64,000 bases of DNA, from positions 7,821,001 through 7,885,000 of the forward strand of contig JAQISU010000041.1 in assembly GCA_029339505.1 (NCBI GenBank), in the 5' to 3' direction. Position numbers and translations under genes: made by a program. Within the stretch, counting starts at the first letter, position 1. Each line of letters begins with the position of its first letter. This DNA is from Unio delphinus (lineage: Eukaryota; Mollusca; Bivalvia; Unionida; Unionidae). Below, piece after piece: positions 11,361 to 19,669 of the stretch. A model generated the notes under the pieces. The model worked only from the letters and a program-made list of their open reading frames with translations. It was not told the origin of the DNA and did no database searches.

Positions 11361-12862
11361 ACGTTATACCTACTTTTGAAAAGAATCAGGACACTTACGC
11401 TTGTTTTTGAGGTATATTTTCCCTTAGAAAAATTCAAAGAAACACACATCCCACTTAGAAAATCAATTCCATAGGAAAGGTCCACGATTTTAAAATATCT
11501 CCAGAGTGAACCGATGACAAATACGACTAAAATGTTCTCACAAAATAGTACATCCAAACATGTTTCAGTGTATTTCGCAATAAGACTGACATTTCTACGA
11601 TGGTGCGATTATTTGTGCATAAGTTTTATTGTTTGGAAAGTGACTAGTGGACAGGTACAGAAATACACGCCTTATCTTCTCGCTGTGAGAATAACAACTG
11701 AAGCCGATTTGAAGCGAAGGCGGTAGAAAATATCGGTTTGCCAATGAAATCACTTACAATGAGTGACGCATTGTTTGGTTCGAAATTCAAGATAGGTAGT
11801 GTAGTGGTCAGGCGCAGAAAAAACACGTCTTATCTTGTCACTGTACTAAGAACGAGTGAGGGCAATTTGAAGCTAAGGGGGGTAGAAAAAAAGTGTAACC
11901 AATAAATTGCTTCTAACGACTGGCGCATTGTTTTGCCTAGGCTCATGCATTGATTCAATTGCAGCGCAGGCAGACTGAAGTGTGAACTTACAATCCTTTT
12001 GTTGCACATTGTACCATTTCTTCATGACACATCAACTACTTAACTGCAATTATTGTTTGAGTTTTAAAACTGACCAAAAATATACTTTCTCACTTTGACA
12101 CTTTGACATAAACACATTCGTCTAGGTAGAGAGAAATAATATAGTAGTGAGTGGTAACTTTTGTCAAACTAGTGAATTTGGGGTTTGTATAAAGTAAATA
12201 AACTAAAGTACAGTGAACCTCAAGGAAACTAAAGTACAGTGAACCTCAAGGATGATAACCCAGTCTGTCTGTCTATTGATGTGAATATTTACATAAAAAA
12301 AACAATATGACCTGCAAAACACAAAGATATACGGCAAGCATGATTAGAATGAAAACAACAACACCTAACTGTAGTAACAAAGAAATGCGTTTCTTCACGT
12401 CCGCGTAACTTAGAGTTTCAATCCTCTTGTAAGACAAACTTGGTATCCTTTTGTGAGCGTGAAATTAAAATACTGAAGAAACTTAAGCGCTTTGCTATAG
12501 ACTATAGTATAGATAATTTCAGCAACAAACTAAACAACATAAATACCGTTACAACAATAGAAAGCCCGAAATCGTCTATTAAAAAGAAATGCGTTTAAAA
12601 AAATAATTAAAGATTAACGATGGCTGAGCAATAAAACCGAATTAAAGAAAGGCAATGACATTGGTATATAGGCCTTTCACTTTGATATTGTATGCGGATT
12701 TAATCTGCCATGTATTAACAGTTTGAAAAAAGGTATACGCAAAAAGAAACCTCAATTCAAACTGACTTTTTCAGATTTGTTCCTTCTGCTTATTTTTTTG
12801 GGAACACACCTAAACACTATTCAAGGAAAATACACATCAAAACAAAACATACCATTTGCTAT

Positions 12863-12864
<2 letters not shown>

Positions 12865-12908
<44 letters not shown>

Positions 12909-13245
12909 GGAAGCAGCCAAAACAAACCCTACTATATACTATCCAAAGTCACACCCTATACTAACCACACACACGGGGAAGCAGCCAAAACAAACCCTAC
13001 TATATACTATCCAAAATCACACCCTATACTATCCACACACACGGGGAAGCAGCCAAAACAAACCCTACTATATACTATCCAAAATCACACCCTATACTAT
13101 CCACACACACGGGGAAGCAGCCAAAAACACACCCTACTATATACTATCCAAAATCACACCCTATACTAACCACACACACGGGGAAGCAGCCAAAACACAC
13201 CCTATCATATACTATCCAAAATCACACCATATACCATCTAAACAG
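12865..13245. repeat. 68-bp minisatellite plus (CA)n, left inner end
   Basis: A (CA)n tract is followed by five copies of a 68-bp unit containing CACGGGGAAGCAGCC, ACCCTACTATATACTATCC and ACACCCTATACTA. Unit starts at 12906, 12974, 13042, 13110 and 13179 give the period. The same array, inverted and expanded to about 20 units, lies at 21010-22431. Long HTHTH or YTIQNHTLYY reading frames here are repeat artefacts. Confidence 0.95.
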
Positions 13246-13368
13246 AGTCAGTGTTTATAATCACACTACTCCTCTCTCACACCCATTGGCAATTGACATA
13301 GTATTTCTTTTCTTGTTATTTGGGTAGCCCTGAGAAGGGCTATTTTTAAAACTTCAAATTGCACCTGG

Positions 13369-13836
13369 CTAATGCTGGCATCTCCCAGGTCTAGCCCCAC
13401 ACACACATCTCCTACTCCAATCATTCTCCCAATTCACCCTTGTGATTGGGAGTGCAGAGGGAGAATGAGTGGCTTCACTATCCCAATCTTCTGTTTGAGG
13501 GATAGTGAAAGTCTCTTCATTTCTGCCTCTATTCCGCAACCGTGGATGAGTCTGTGGTTGTTGCGTCTGAGGCAGTGGGGGCTGAACCTGTAGTGGACGA
13601 ACTGGTTCTGGTGGTGAAGGTGTCCTCACCATGGGTTTGACTTCACTAGTCTGTCTCATCATGCGGTGAGGTAAGATGGGACTTTTCTTCTCCTCCTCTT
13701 CTTTCTTTTTTCTTTCCTCCTCTTCTTTTTCAATTTTGGCCTGCTCTGCTATGACCTCCATAGCCAGTTCGTCCAGGAGACGCCTAGCATTCTCCAGATG
13801 CATTTGAAGCTCTCTTAACTTTTGAACTCTGCTCAT
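13369..13836 (-). CDS. Coiled-coil protein, unknown function (element C)
   Basis: It encodes 155 residues from the ATG at 13836. An N-terminal charged coiled coil (roughly residues 1-55, ending in a run of Glu and Lys) is followed by a Pro/Gln-rich middle and a C-terminal tail with three cysteines (CVCGARPGRC). A TATA box (TATATATAAAG on the minus strand, 13882-13893) lies about 50 bp upstream. The upstream in-frame extension is rejected because it runs through this promoter. It shares its promoter cassette and general plan with the next gene. I do not recognise a family. Confidence 0.7.
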   Translation of the reverse strand: MSRVQKLRELQMHLENARRLLDELAMEVIAEQAKIEKEEEERKKKEEEEKKSPILPHRMMRQTSEVKPMVRTPSPPEPVRPLQVQPPLPQTQQPQTHPRLRNRGRNEETFTIPQTEDWDSEATHSPSALPITRVNWENDWSRRCVCGARPGRCQH

Positions 13837-13881
13837 CTTCTTTGATTCACCAACGATGGGTAGCCAGACTGATGAGTGCTT

Positions 13882-14030
13882 CTTTATATATAGTTCAAGC
13901 GCGGACGTGATGGAAAACACCCCCTAGATCCAAAAATCTTACAGTATCCCTATCATTACCAAAACACGCGGACGTGATGGAAAACACCCCTAGATCCAAA
14001 AAACTTACATTATTCCTATCATTAGCAAAA
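13882..14030 (-). promoter_or_regulatory. TATA box with duplicated upstream cassette
   Basis: On the minus strand the order is two tandem copies of a roughly 68-bp module, each holding GGGGTGTTTTCCATCACGTC, then a TATATATAAAG box and the ATG at 13836. The plus-strand core GCGGACGTGATGGAAAACAC is at about 13900-13920 and 13968-13987. The same core occurs upstream of the gene at 14315-14674, so the genes are probably co-regulated. Confidence 0.7.
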
Positions 14031-14314
14031 AAACAAAACAAGCTGACTTTTTAAAATAAAACACTCTCTTTTATACTTGTCTCCTATTAATTATACATTG
14101 AACAAGTTATTTTGAAAAAATACGTTGTGCTTATAGACGCACTTCATAACAAAAGTAAAATGAGACAGTGATTATAGACTCACTTCTAATTTTTTTCTAA
14201 CTTCCTCACATACCATAAGCAAATTGAATAATTAATTCTTTTCGAGAATATTTGGGTAGCCCTGAAAAGGGCTGTTTTTTTGTGTTTGTGTGTACGAGGA
14301 AGGATGACAATCTT

Positions 14315-14674
14315 TTATCGTCTAAGATTGCGTCCTCGTTTGGCTACACGATAGGGTCTGCTTCTTCGGAAAGAGAAAGAGAACTCTTTCGTGTCCACAC
14401 GACAGTCGACAAAACTTCTGTCTGGTTCCTGCTGCTGTTGCTGATGCTGCTGATGCTGTTCTCTCTGCTCTCTCTGCTGCTTTTGAAGTCGATACTTCTC
14501 AGTCCATTCTTCTTTCTCTTTTTGAATTTCCTCTCTGAAGAGTTCTTCTATGAGGTCTTCCGTTACTTGTAGCATTCTTACATTCTCAATCTCTTCAGGC
14601 TTTGACATCAGATTGTGTCTGATACGATGCAGAGTGACATAAGCTTCGTTCAGCTTAGCTAGTCTTGAGCACAT
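14315..14674 (-). CDS. Coiled-coil, glutamine-rich protein, unknown function (element C)
   Basis: The 119-residue product from ATG 14674 has a helical N-terminal half with heptad-like spacing. A Gln/Glu/His-rich run (about residues 68-88) and an Arg-rich C-terminus follow. A TATATAAAG box (minus) at 14729-14735 lies about 55 bp upstream. The longer in-frame extension is rejected because it reads through the promoter. With the neighbouring 13369-13836 gene it forms a pair of similar layout. Its function is unknown; a scaffold or DNA-binding virion role is only a guess. Confidence 0.65.
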   Translation of the reverse strand: MCSRLAKLNEAYVTLHRIRHNLMSKPEEIENVRMLQVTEDLIEELFREEIQKEKEEWTEKYRLQKQQREQREQHQQHQQQQQEPDRSFVDCRVDTKEFSFSFRRSRPYRVAKRGRNLRR

Positions 14675-14727
14675 CTTCGTAGGAGGATGAGTCAAACAAT
14701 GGATGGCCAGACTGGAGACTACCCCTG

Positions 14728-14767
14728 CTTTATATGGTTCAAGCGCGGACGTGATGGAAAACACCCC
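14728..14767 (-). promoter_or_regulatory. TATA box and shared upstream cassette
   Basis: A TATATAAAG box is followed upstream by the same TTCAAGCGCGGACGTGATGG core (14738-14757, plus strand) that sits at 13894-13913. Duplication of a 30-bp block upstream of two genes points to a shared regulator. Confidence 0.7.
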
Positions 14768-14889
14768 TCTACGGTTTAGGGTTTTGAAACGTTTAGATAG
14801 TTTGATGTGAGGGATAGAAAGAAAAGTCAAAGAGCATTTATATGAATACAAATGTAAAACAAACGACAGACGCATTGGTTTTCAAAACA

Positions 14890-14965
14890 CAACATTTTTA
14901 TTCAAATAACAAACATTATTTCAAAGAACAAACATTATTTCAAAGAACAAACATTATTTCAAAGA
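14890..14965. repeat. 19-bp tandem repeats downstream of protease gene
   Basis: Four near-perfect copies of AACAAACATTATTTCAAAG. On the minus strand an AATAAA hexamer lies at about 14895-14900, past the protease stop, and could serve as its poly(A) signal. Confidence 0.75.
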
Positions 14966-14999
14966 AAAAACATTTTTTTTCTTCCATAACACCAATACA

Positions 15000-15557
15000 T
15001 TATCTTTGACATGGTTGACAACGTTGTGAATTAAATTGAGATTTCCACTGTTGGAAATCATTGGTCGATTGATGTACACTACGTTTCCTAGCTAAAGACA
15101 ACAGATAACCATAATGGTCACAAAACCATCGATCTACTTTGTCATCGTTTCGAGACGAATGACGATCAAAATAAGTCACTAAATGTTCTAAAGAATATCC
15201 AAGACTGCGATGATGTAGATAATAGATACAATATTGTCCACACACCATAGAATCTGTGCTTTGTAATTTCACATTATTGAATCGTGTCGTCTGAGCATTT
15301 CTTCTCATAAAGTCAATGATATCATCTTCGAAAGGAGGCAATCCATACGAATCAAAATACTCCGCACAACCCTTTTGAGGAAAGTAGACAGCTACCCAGT
15401 GAGTTCCTGGAAGATGACTGTCATCTGTGTTGATGACATAAGCTTGATTCTCTTGAGGTTTGCGATGAGGTAGTTCATCTTTAGCACACACCACAGGATT
15501 CCAAGAAGCAGTGTACGAACTACGGTTCAAAAGATAATAAAGTTCCCAGGTATCCAT
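15000..15557 (-). CDS. Adenain-type cysteine protease (element C)
   Basis: The 185-residue protein shows the adenovirus-protease layout: His53 in GTHWVAVYF, Asp69 in EYFDSYG, Gln99 and Cys106 in LQSTDSMVCGQYC. This family cleaves capsid and core precursors during virion maturation. Compared with the protease of element A (31148-31594) it keeps the classical CGQYC active-site context. The frame is intact. The nearest clear TATA-like motif on its side is some 200 bp upstream (about 15759-15766), leaving a long leader. Confidence 0.9.
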   Translation of the reverse strand: MDTWELYYLLNRSSYTASWNPVVCAKDELPHRKPQENQAYVINTDDSHLPGTHWVAVYFPQKGCAEYFDSYGLPPFEDDIIDFMRRNAQTTRFNNVKLQSTDSMVCGQYCIYYLHHRSLGYSLEHLVTYFDRHSSRNDDKVDRWFCDHYGYLLSLARKRSVHQSTNDFQQWKSQFNSQRCQPCQR

Positions 15558-15596
15558 TTTTTGTTTTGTGTCGCCTTGTGTTTTTCTCTCCTTTCT

Positions 15597-15757
15597 TCAC
15601 AGGTGATGATAAGTCATCAATTCAATCCAGACTTTTTGTTTGAAACGGTCTGACAAGTAACTGATGGTTTGCTTCGTCTCTTTACTTTTGGCCAAGAGAG
15701 CTTCGATGCGATCGATTTCTCGAGCAAACAATGGAGGAGAGGAATGATCACGTAAGC
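15597..15757 (-). other. Open segment without start codon upstream of protease
   Basis: The minus strand is open for about 55 codons, containing EIDRIEALLAKSKETKQT and ending at 15597. It has no usable ATG except one seven codons from the end. It may be the decayed 3' part of the gene at 15760-16089, which stops just before it in another frame, or a transcribed leader of the protease. Coding potential is uncertain. Confidence 0.35.
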
Positions 15758-15759
15758 CT

Positions 15760-16089
15760 TTATACCACTGTTTTAACTACTGTAGAGGGTGAGGGTGAGG
15801 GTGCCGGGTTATTCATTAGAGCCTTAAAATCGGACAAAGTGGGTTGAGCTGTTTGTTCCACAGCTTTCTGATGAAAGAGTTGTAGCCGTTTCAAGAGTTG
15901 ACCGTACTTTTGTGATTTTTCGGTTTCGGATAAATCGTGGCGATGGATCAAGGATTGCAATTCGTGTTGTAATTGCGACATCTCAGCCAAATTGGGATTG
16001 GGCGGTAAATGGGGGGATCGTTGTTCTTGCCAATGATGGTATTCCATCCATCGTTTGTAAGGAACCAAAGTTAGTTTTCGTCCTTCCAT
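15760..16089 (-). CDS. Small virion-type protein, unknown function (element C)
   Basis: The 109-residue protein begins with a basic segment containing KLTLVPYKRWMEY. A helical, probably coiled-coil middle and a Pro/Ser repeat tail (PAPSPSPS) follow. N-termini of this LVPY type recur in Polinton virion gene blocks, but I know no assigned function. A GATAAAA-like box (minus) lies about 45 bp upstream. The stop codon lies in the TATA-like GTATAAAGG sequence, and the next segment is open in another frame, so the annotated end may be a truncation. Confidence 0.6.
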   Translation of the reverse strand: MEGRKLTLVPYKRWMEYHHWQEQRSPHLPPNPNLAEMSQLQHELQSLIHRHDLSETEKSQKYGQLLKRLQLFHQKAVEQTAQPTLSDFKALMNNPAPSPSPSTVVKTVV

Positions 16090-16137
16090 GGGCTTTCAAA
16101 GGTTATGTCTGAGATTGTGGTGCTCCATAGTGTCCTT

Positions 16138-16569
16138 TTATCTTCTACCCATCCCTTGGTTAAACCCTTGGGATATCCCTTGGGTCACCCCTTGTAGCAA
16201 ACCTGGTATTATGCCTGTCAACAAAGGAGCAAGAAAGGGTAAAAATCCTCCACGTTGCACCAACATCTTTTTCTTTTGACGGACGGATATTTTCTTTTGA
16301 ACCATTTGACGAAGAACGTGTCGATGTTTGGATAAGCATTTTTTCTTGTGTGGAGACAAAGGTATCGTGCCTTTCAAAACATTCAAACAACATTCACACA
16401 CGGTATCGATGACATCTTTGGAGGCTGTTTTAATGATTTGTTTTCGCATGGACGGAGAGGCTTTGGACAGGACGGACAACACGTCTCCGTGTTTGGCTAA
16501 ACGAGGAGGTAGTCCTTTCCTTTTCTTTCCTTTGTGGGGTGAATAAGAATGTTTTTTGCGAGGTGACAT
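16138..16569 (-). CDS. pX-like basic/hydrophobic virion protein (element C)
   Basis: The 143-residue protein starts MSPRKKH and is lysine-rich. A central helical domain has several cysteines (CECCLNVLKG), then comes a basic stretch (RQKKKMLVQRGG) followed by a hydrophobic amphipathic tail (FLPFLAPLLTGIIPGLL) and glutamine/glycine-rich end. Basic peptide plus GG plus hydrophobic segment is the layout of precursor core or membrane-active peptides in adenovirus-related elements. GG may be a protease site (inference). It is the longest of three related basic genes in a row. A GATAAAA box (minus) lies at about 16622-16630. Confidence 0.65.
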   Translation of the reverse strand: MSPRKKHSYSPHKGKKRKGLPPRLAKHGDVLSVLSKASPSMRKQIIKTASKDVIDTVCECCLNVLKGTIPLSPHKKKCLSKHRHVLRQMVQKKISVRQKKKMLVQRGGFLPFLAPLLTGIIPGLLQGVTQGISQGFNQGMGRR

Positions 16570-16640
16570 CTTTGCTTGTTCGTTTCAGAAATACACTGAT
16601 GTCAAAGACTTGGTACACACCCTCTTTTATCTTCTTTTTC

Positions 16641-16916
16641 CTATTGGCTTCTCCAAAAGGTAACGGCATGCTTCGCTAAATCCTCAAAAGCAGGGCTAAA
16701 GATACCAGTTCGGTTATTAGCTGCTTTGTCTAGTTTCTGCATACCTTTAATAAAACCAGTAAATATGCCTCCTCTTTGGTGACTTCTCTTTTTCTTTTGA
16801 CGTTTGGGTATTTTCTTTTGTGACCTTTGACGAAGAACGTGTCGATGTTTGGCTAAACGTCCTTTCCTTTTCTTTCCTTTGTGGAGTGTAGAAAAATGTT
16901 TTCTGCGAGGTGACAT
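16641..16916 (-). CDS. Basic virion-type protein, paralogue of 16138-16569
   Basis: It encodes 91 residues starting MSPRRKH with the same GKKRKG...KHRHVLRQ blocks and KKK...QRGG junction as its downstream neighbour. The cysteine domain is missing and the C-terminus differs (FEDLAKHAVTFWRSQ). It was probably made by tandem duplication. Its role is presumably DNA condensation or membrane interaction in the virion; this is inferred. A TAAATAAAA box lies about 55 bp upstream. Confidence 0.6.
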   Translation of the reverse strand: MSPRRKHFSTLHKGKKRKGRLAKHRHVLRQRSQKKIPKRQKKKRSHQRGGIFTGFIKGMQKLDKAANNRTGIFSPAFEDLAKHAVTFWRSQ

Positions 16917-16994
16917 CTTTGCTTGTTCGTTTCACAATACCACTAGTGTCAATGACTTGGTATACACTCTCTTTTATTTACTTTTTTTTGGGAA

Positions 16995-17216
16995 CTAGCG
17001 CTTTGTCAAAAAGGTAACAATGTGTTTCCCAAAATTGTCAAAGGATCCTCCTTTTTGGTGTCTTTTCTTTTTCTTTAAAGGTCTACGTCTTTGGAGGGAA
17101 GGACGTTGATGTTTGGTTTTAAAGCTTTTGGTGAGATGACGAGATTGTCTTGTTCCTTTTCCTTTTTGGACGGTAGAACGTCGAGGGTGATGGTGTGCAC
17201 GTTTTTGAGGAGGCAT
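16995..17216 (-). CDS. Basic core-like protein, third paralogue
   Basis: The 73-residue product is rich in Lys, Arg and His. It keeps the KKKKRHQKGG junction and a C-terminal FGKHIVTFLTKR similar to KHAVTFWRSQ of the preceding paralogue. A TATAAAAA box (minus) at 17279-17286 overlaps the 3' end of the upstream gene. Its function is unknown beyond its likely nucleic-acid affinity. Confidence 0.55.
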   Translation of the reverse strand: MPPQKRAHHHPRRSTVQKGKGTRQSRHLTKSFKTKHQRPSLQRRRPLKKKKRHQKGGSFDNFGKHIVTFLTKR

Positions 17217-17278
17217 CCTTGAGTGTTCATCAGTGGTACAGAAAAAATACTGATTGACATCGTGGTTTTCAAGTCATA

Positions 17279-17286
17279 TTTTTATA
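17279..17286 (-). promoter_or_regulatory. TATA box for 16995-17216
   Basis: GTATAAAAATA on the minus strand, about 63 bp upstream of the ATG and overlapping the stop region of the upstream gene. Confidence 0.55.
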
Positions 17287-18181
17287 CTGGAATGCGTCGC
17301 CACTGATTATCTTTGCGTCGTATCAACTTCATGGCAGGTAACACACGTCGTGAAGGAGTTCGCAATGGACTCAATCGGGACAGTTCTTGTTTGGACAAAT
17401 CTAGTAAACTCTTTAACATGCCAGATCTTTCTTGGACTTTGACTTTGGGGGCAGGTACTTTATGAGCAGCTGCTACTGACGCTAAGGTGGACGAGGGTGT
17501 CTCCGGTGGAGGAGACGTTTTGGGAGACGCAGATTTCCAATGTTTCATCAAATTAGGAAAAACGGGTGTCAAATTGGGTTTGGCTGGCATCACCCGCAAC
17601 GGAGAAGTGGCAGCCCCTGAGGCTACTGGCAACGTAGTCCCTGCCAAACGTCCTTGTAGATCTTTTCTTACAGGTCGTGGTTGACGAAGGTAAGGTTGTG
17701 TCCTGGCCGAAGTGCCTCTTTTGCGGGTGACCGCTTTTTTCTGTGGACTTTTCTTTTTCTGTGCTTTGGTCTTGGTACCCTTGTTCTTTTTCTTAGGGGC
17801 TTGTTTGGCTTTTTTTGTTTTCTTCTTGGGGTGAACTTTGGGAGTATTGGGATCCCATTTTAAAAGGGAACGAATGATGACACCTCCTAGAGAACCACTG
17901 CCTCCAGGTTTCAATATGATTTGCTTTTTGGTGTGAGTGTCAATGCGAGGATTGGCCAGTTGCGTCAAGGCTACTTTGTTTCTGTCAAAAAAGCGTTTGG
18001 TTTGATGTGGAAGGTGAATGATGCCTTGCAGTATTTGACGTGCTGTCACCGTAAACCATCGTAAGACTTCTTTGAGACTGGCTTCTAAGACGTGAGCACG
18101 TCTTTGTGGATTTTTTTCGCGACTGATGCCGTACAAGGCACGAATCAATTTGATGGGAAGATGAGACTGAAGGGACGTCAT
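17282..18181 (-). CDS. Large basic core/minor virion protein (element C)
   Basis: The 299-residue protein starts at ATG 18181. An N-terminal helical domain (to about residue 70) includes FLDRN-like FFDRNKVALTQLANPRID, then KKQIILKPGGSGSLGG, which resembles the basic-GG-hydrophobic junction of the smaller paralogues. A very Lys/Pro/Thr-rich linker (KKKTKKAKQAPKKKNKG) and a Pro/Ser-rich C-terminus complete it. The composition fits a DNA-packing core protein or minor capsid component; I cannot assign it to a family. A TATAAAAA box lies at 18220-18227, 39 bp upstream. A TTG further upstream would start within 10 bp of the TATA box and is rejected. Confidence 0.65.
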   Translation of the reverse strand: MTSLQSHLPIKLIRALYGISREKNPQRRAHVLEASLKEVLRWFTVTARQILQGIIHLPHQTKRFFDRNKVALTQLANPRIDTHTKKQIILKPGGSGSLGGVIIRSLLKWDPNTPKVHPKKKTKKAKQAPKKKNKGTKTKAQKKKSPQKKAVTRKRGTSARTQPYLRQPRPVRKDLQGRLAGTTLPVASGAATSPLRVMPAKPNLTPVFPNLMKHWKSASPKTSPPPETPSSTLASVAAAHKVPAPKVKVQERSGMLKSLLDLSKQELSRLSPLRTPSRRVLPAMKLIRRKDNQWRRIPV

Positions 18182-18219
18182 GTTGACGATGTATGAGACC
18201 AGGTCAAAGTAACCCAAGG

Positions 18220-18227
18220 TTTTTATA
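18220..18227 (-). promoter_or_regulatory. TATA box for 17282-18181
   Basis: CTATAAAAAC on the minus strand, 39 bp upstream of the chosen ATG. Confidence 0.6.
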
Positions 18228-18250
18228 GATTTTTTTAGTGCTTCATAGTG

Positions 18251-18982
18251 TTATGTCGACGAGGAGGACGTGTACACGACAGGTCCTCCGTCTTGACACC
18301 AGTCGTGAAACAAATCGGTACGAAATCGCAAATAATCAGGGGTAGTGGGTTTTAAATCCACGAGTAAATAGGCGTGTGGCGTTTGAGTGGCATCATCGTA
18401 CGCATGAGTTAGCCAAGGTGTTCCTAACTGTTTGGCTAAAACTTGCACTTGTGATTTATCTCGAGGACTTTTAAACAAGACCACGTAATGAGCATTGAGA
18501 CTAATGGTACGATGGGCTTTACTTTGTTGAAATAAATTTTGTGTAATGTAAATGACACTGGCATTACGATGATGCCCTTTACGTGTAAACCATAGTTTAA
18601 TTTCTTCTTCGTCTTCTCCTAACATGTCGTCAAAAATAACCCAATGAGTTTGACTAGGGTCAGACACGATCCCCTCGTCTTCTTTAGGAATGCCTGCTAC
18701 AAACACAATGGAATCACCTTGACTTTCTTGCAAGAGGCTGTATGCCGATTGCCACTCTTTGTAACACCACACGATGCGTTGAGGTGGACGATCGATCAAA
18801 TGATGTTTATGTTCGATCAAACGTTTGACAAATTCGGTTTTGCCTGAACCGCTCGGTCCAGCAATTAACATGTTAAAAGGATGACGAAGATACAAGGCTT
18901 TCCAACTAGCCTGATCTAAGTGTTCGTCAATGACTTTGAATGTGGAGGAGGAAGGAGTAGTAGAAAGAGTAGAGTGAGCCAT
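18251..18982 (-). CDS. DNA packaging ATPase (A32-like), element C
   Basis: The 243-residue protein from ATG 18982 has Walker A GPSGSGKT at residues 42-49 and Walker B WVIFDDM at about 114-120. A VIYITQNLF motif similar to the sensor region of element A's ATPase follows. It is clearly homologous in plan to 4997-5668 but strongly diverged, so C does not descend from A. Its role would be DNA packaging into capsids. A TATAAAAA box lies at 19034-19041. That supports the ATG at 18982 over the in-frame TTG at 19024, which is too close to the box. The frame is intact. Confidence 0.9.
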   Translation of the reverse strand: MAHSTLSTTPSSSTFKVIDEHLDQASWKALYLRHPFNMLIAGPSGSGKTEFVKRLIEHKHHLIDRPPQRIVWCYKEWQSAYSLLQESQGDSIVFVAGIPKEDEGIVSDPSQTHWVIFDDMLGEDEEEIKLWFTRKGHHRNASVIYITQNLFQQSKAHRTISLNAHYVVLFKSPRDKSQVQVLAKQLGTPWLTHAYDDATQTPHAYLLVDLKPTTPDYLRFRTDLFHDWCQDGGPVVYTSSSST

Positions 18983-19033
18983 AGTCGTGTAGTGGTATGT
19001 CAGTATTGACACAAAAACAGACAAGACAAGAGG

Positions 19034-19041
19034 TTTTTATA
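19034..19041 (-). promoter_or_regulatory. TATA box for packaging ATPase of element C
   Basis: GTATAAAAA on the minus strand, about 52 bp upstream of the ATG at 18982. Confidence 0.65.
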
Positions 19042-19074
19042 CTTTTTTCAAGACAAGTTTATTTCAATGCATGT

Positions 19075-19437
19075 TTAAATTCGAACAACACGAAAACATA
19101 AAAGCCAAATAGATAAATACAGGAATAAAATACCTAGGCAAACGATCAAAGTGGCATATAAACAAGTCACTGTACAACGTGGTTTGGGTAACGAAGGTGT
19201 CCTAGAGGTAGTATGTAATGTTCTTATAGTCTCCTCTACAGGGGGTACAGTCACATAGGTGTCTTCTCGAAAGGGTCTTTGTGGGGAAATGTCCATGACA
19301 GTTTTGTCTTGAACAGAAGGATTGTCTTGGGTGCCAGATTTTTCTTCTTTTTCTTCTTCTGGTACTGTTACTAACACAGGTTTAAAAGTGACTTTTTTCA
19401 CTCGACGATGCATTTTAGGAACACAACGCTTGGGCAT
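19075..19437 (-). CDS. Single-pass membrane protein, unknown (element C)
   Basis: It encodes 120 residues from ATG 19437. A basic start (MPKRCVPKMHRRVKK) is followed by an acidic, Pro/Thr-rich middle and one strong C-terminal membrane segment (LYATLIVCLGILFLYLSIWLLCF). It overlaps the 3' end of the preceding gene (19415-19663) by 23 bp, so the two are probably expressed together. Its function is unknown. A tail-anchored topology is predicted from the hydrophobic end. Confidence 0.6.
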   Translation of the reverse strand: MPKRCVPKMHRRVKKVTFKPVLVTVPEEEKEEKSGTQDNPSVQDKTVMDISPQRPFREDTYVTVPPVEETIRTLHTTSRTPSLPKPRCTVTCLYATLIVCLGILFLYLSIWLLCFRVVRI

Positions 19438-19663
19438 AATGGGATACTTCGTTTGTCCAAGCCTCAAAATCCCAACTTTTCCAGTCACGTACATCTGTCC
19501 AATGAGGGTGTAAATCACAAGCTACACACACATCTTCGTACACTGCTTCCGTACGTAAAAGTTGACGAATCTTTTTTTCTTGGAAAGGTCGAGATGTATC
19601 CAGATGAAAGCGTAAGGCTTTGAACAGAATAAGTCTCTCGTGGACATTTAAAGGAACCACCAT
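19415..19663 (-). CDS. Small protein, unknown (element C)
   Basis: This 82-residue, probably helical protein contains FKALRFHLDTSRPFQEKKIRQLL and a Trp-rich WTDVRDWKSWDFEAW segment. No domain is recognised. The start lies 6 bp after the stop of the upstream 19670-19888 frame, and the end overlaps the following membrane-protein gene. It belongs to an accessory cluster next to the BIR gene. Confidence 0.5.
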   Translation of the reverse strand: MVVPLNVHERLILFKALRFHLDTSRPFQEKKIRQLLRTEAVYEDVCVACDLHPHWTDVRDWKSWDFEAWTNEVSHYAQALCS

Positions 19664-19669
19664 ACTGTC

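Larger units (their letters stand above)
10017..12864 (+). repeat. Element C left terminal arm (long inverted repeat)
   Basis: It is the reverse complement of 22432-25275. Coordinates sum to 35,292 up to the (GA)n tract at about 11300-11358 and to 35,296 beyond it, so a 4-bp GA length difference is the only indel I detect. Short frames in the arm have no recognisable domain and are best regarded as non-coding. Also present is a 24-bp direct repeat (ACTAAAGTACAGTGAACCTCAAGG) near 12204-12252. Confidence 0.95.

Noticed and set aside
10357..11557. Frames of 62-101 codons inside the C arms, present identically in both arms
   Set aside because: Identity follows from the arms being inverted copies. 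Compositions are not protein-like, some run through GA/CT tracts, and no domain is recognised.
12723..13260. Long frames encoding HTHTH and YTIQNHTLYY repeats (also 21261-22573)
   Set aside because: They arise from the 68-bp minisatellite and (CA)n tracts, are open in several frames, and have no start context or domain.
18217..18217. Upstream non-ATG starts for C genes (18217, 19024, 13920, 14875)
   Set aside because: They fall at or upstream of the TATA boxes, so transcripts would not contain them. Downstream ATGs fit better.
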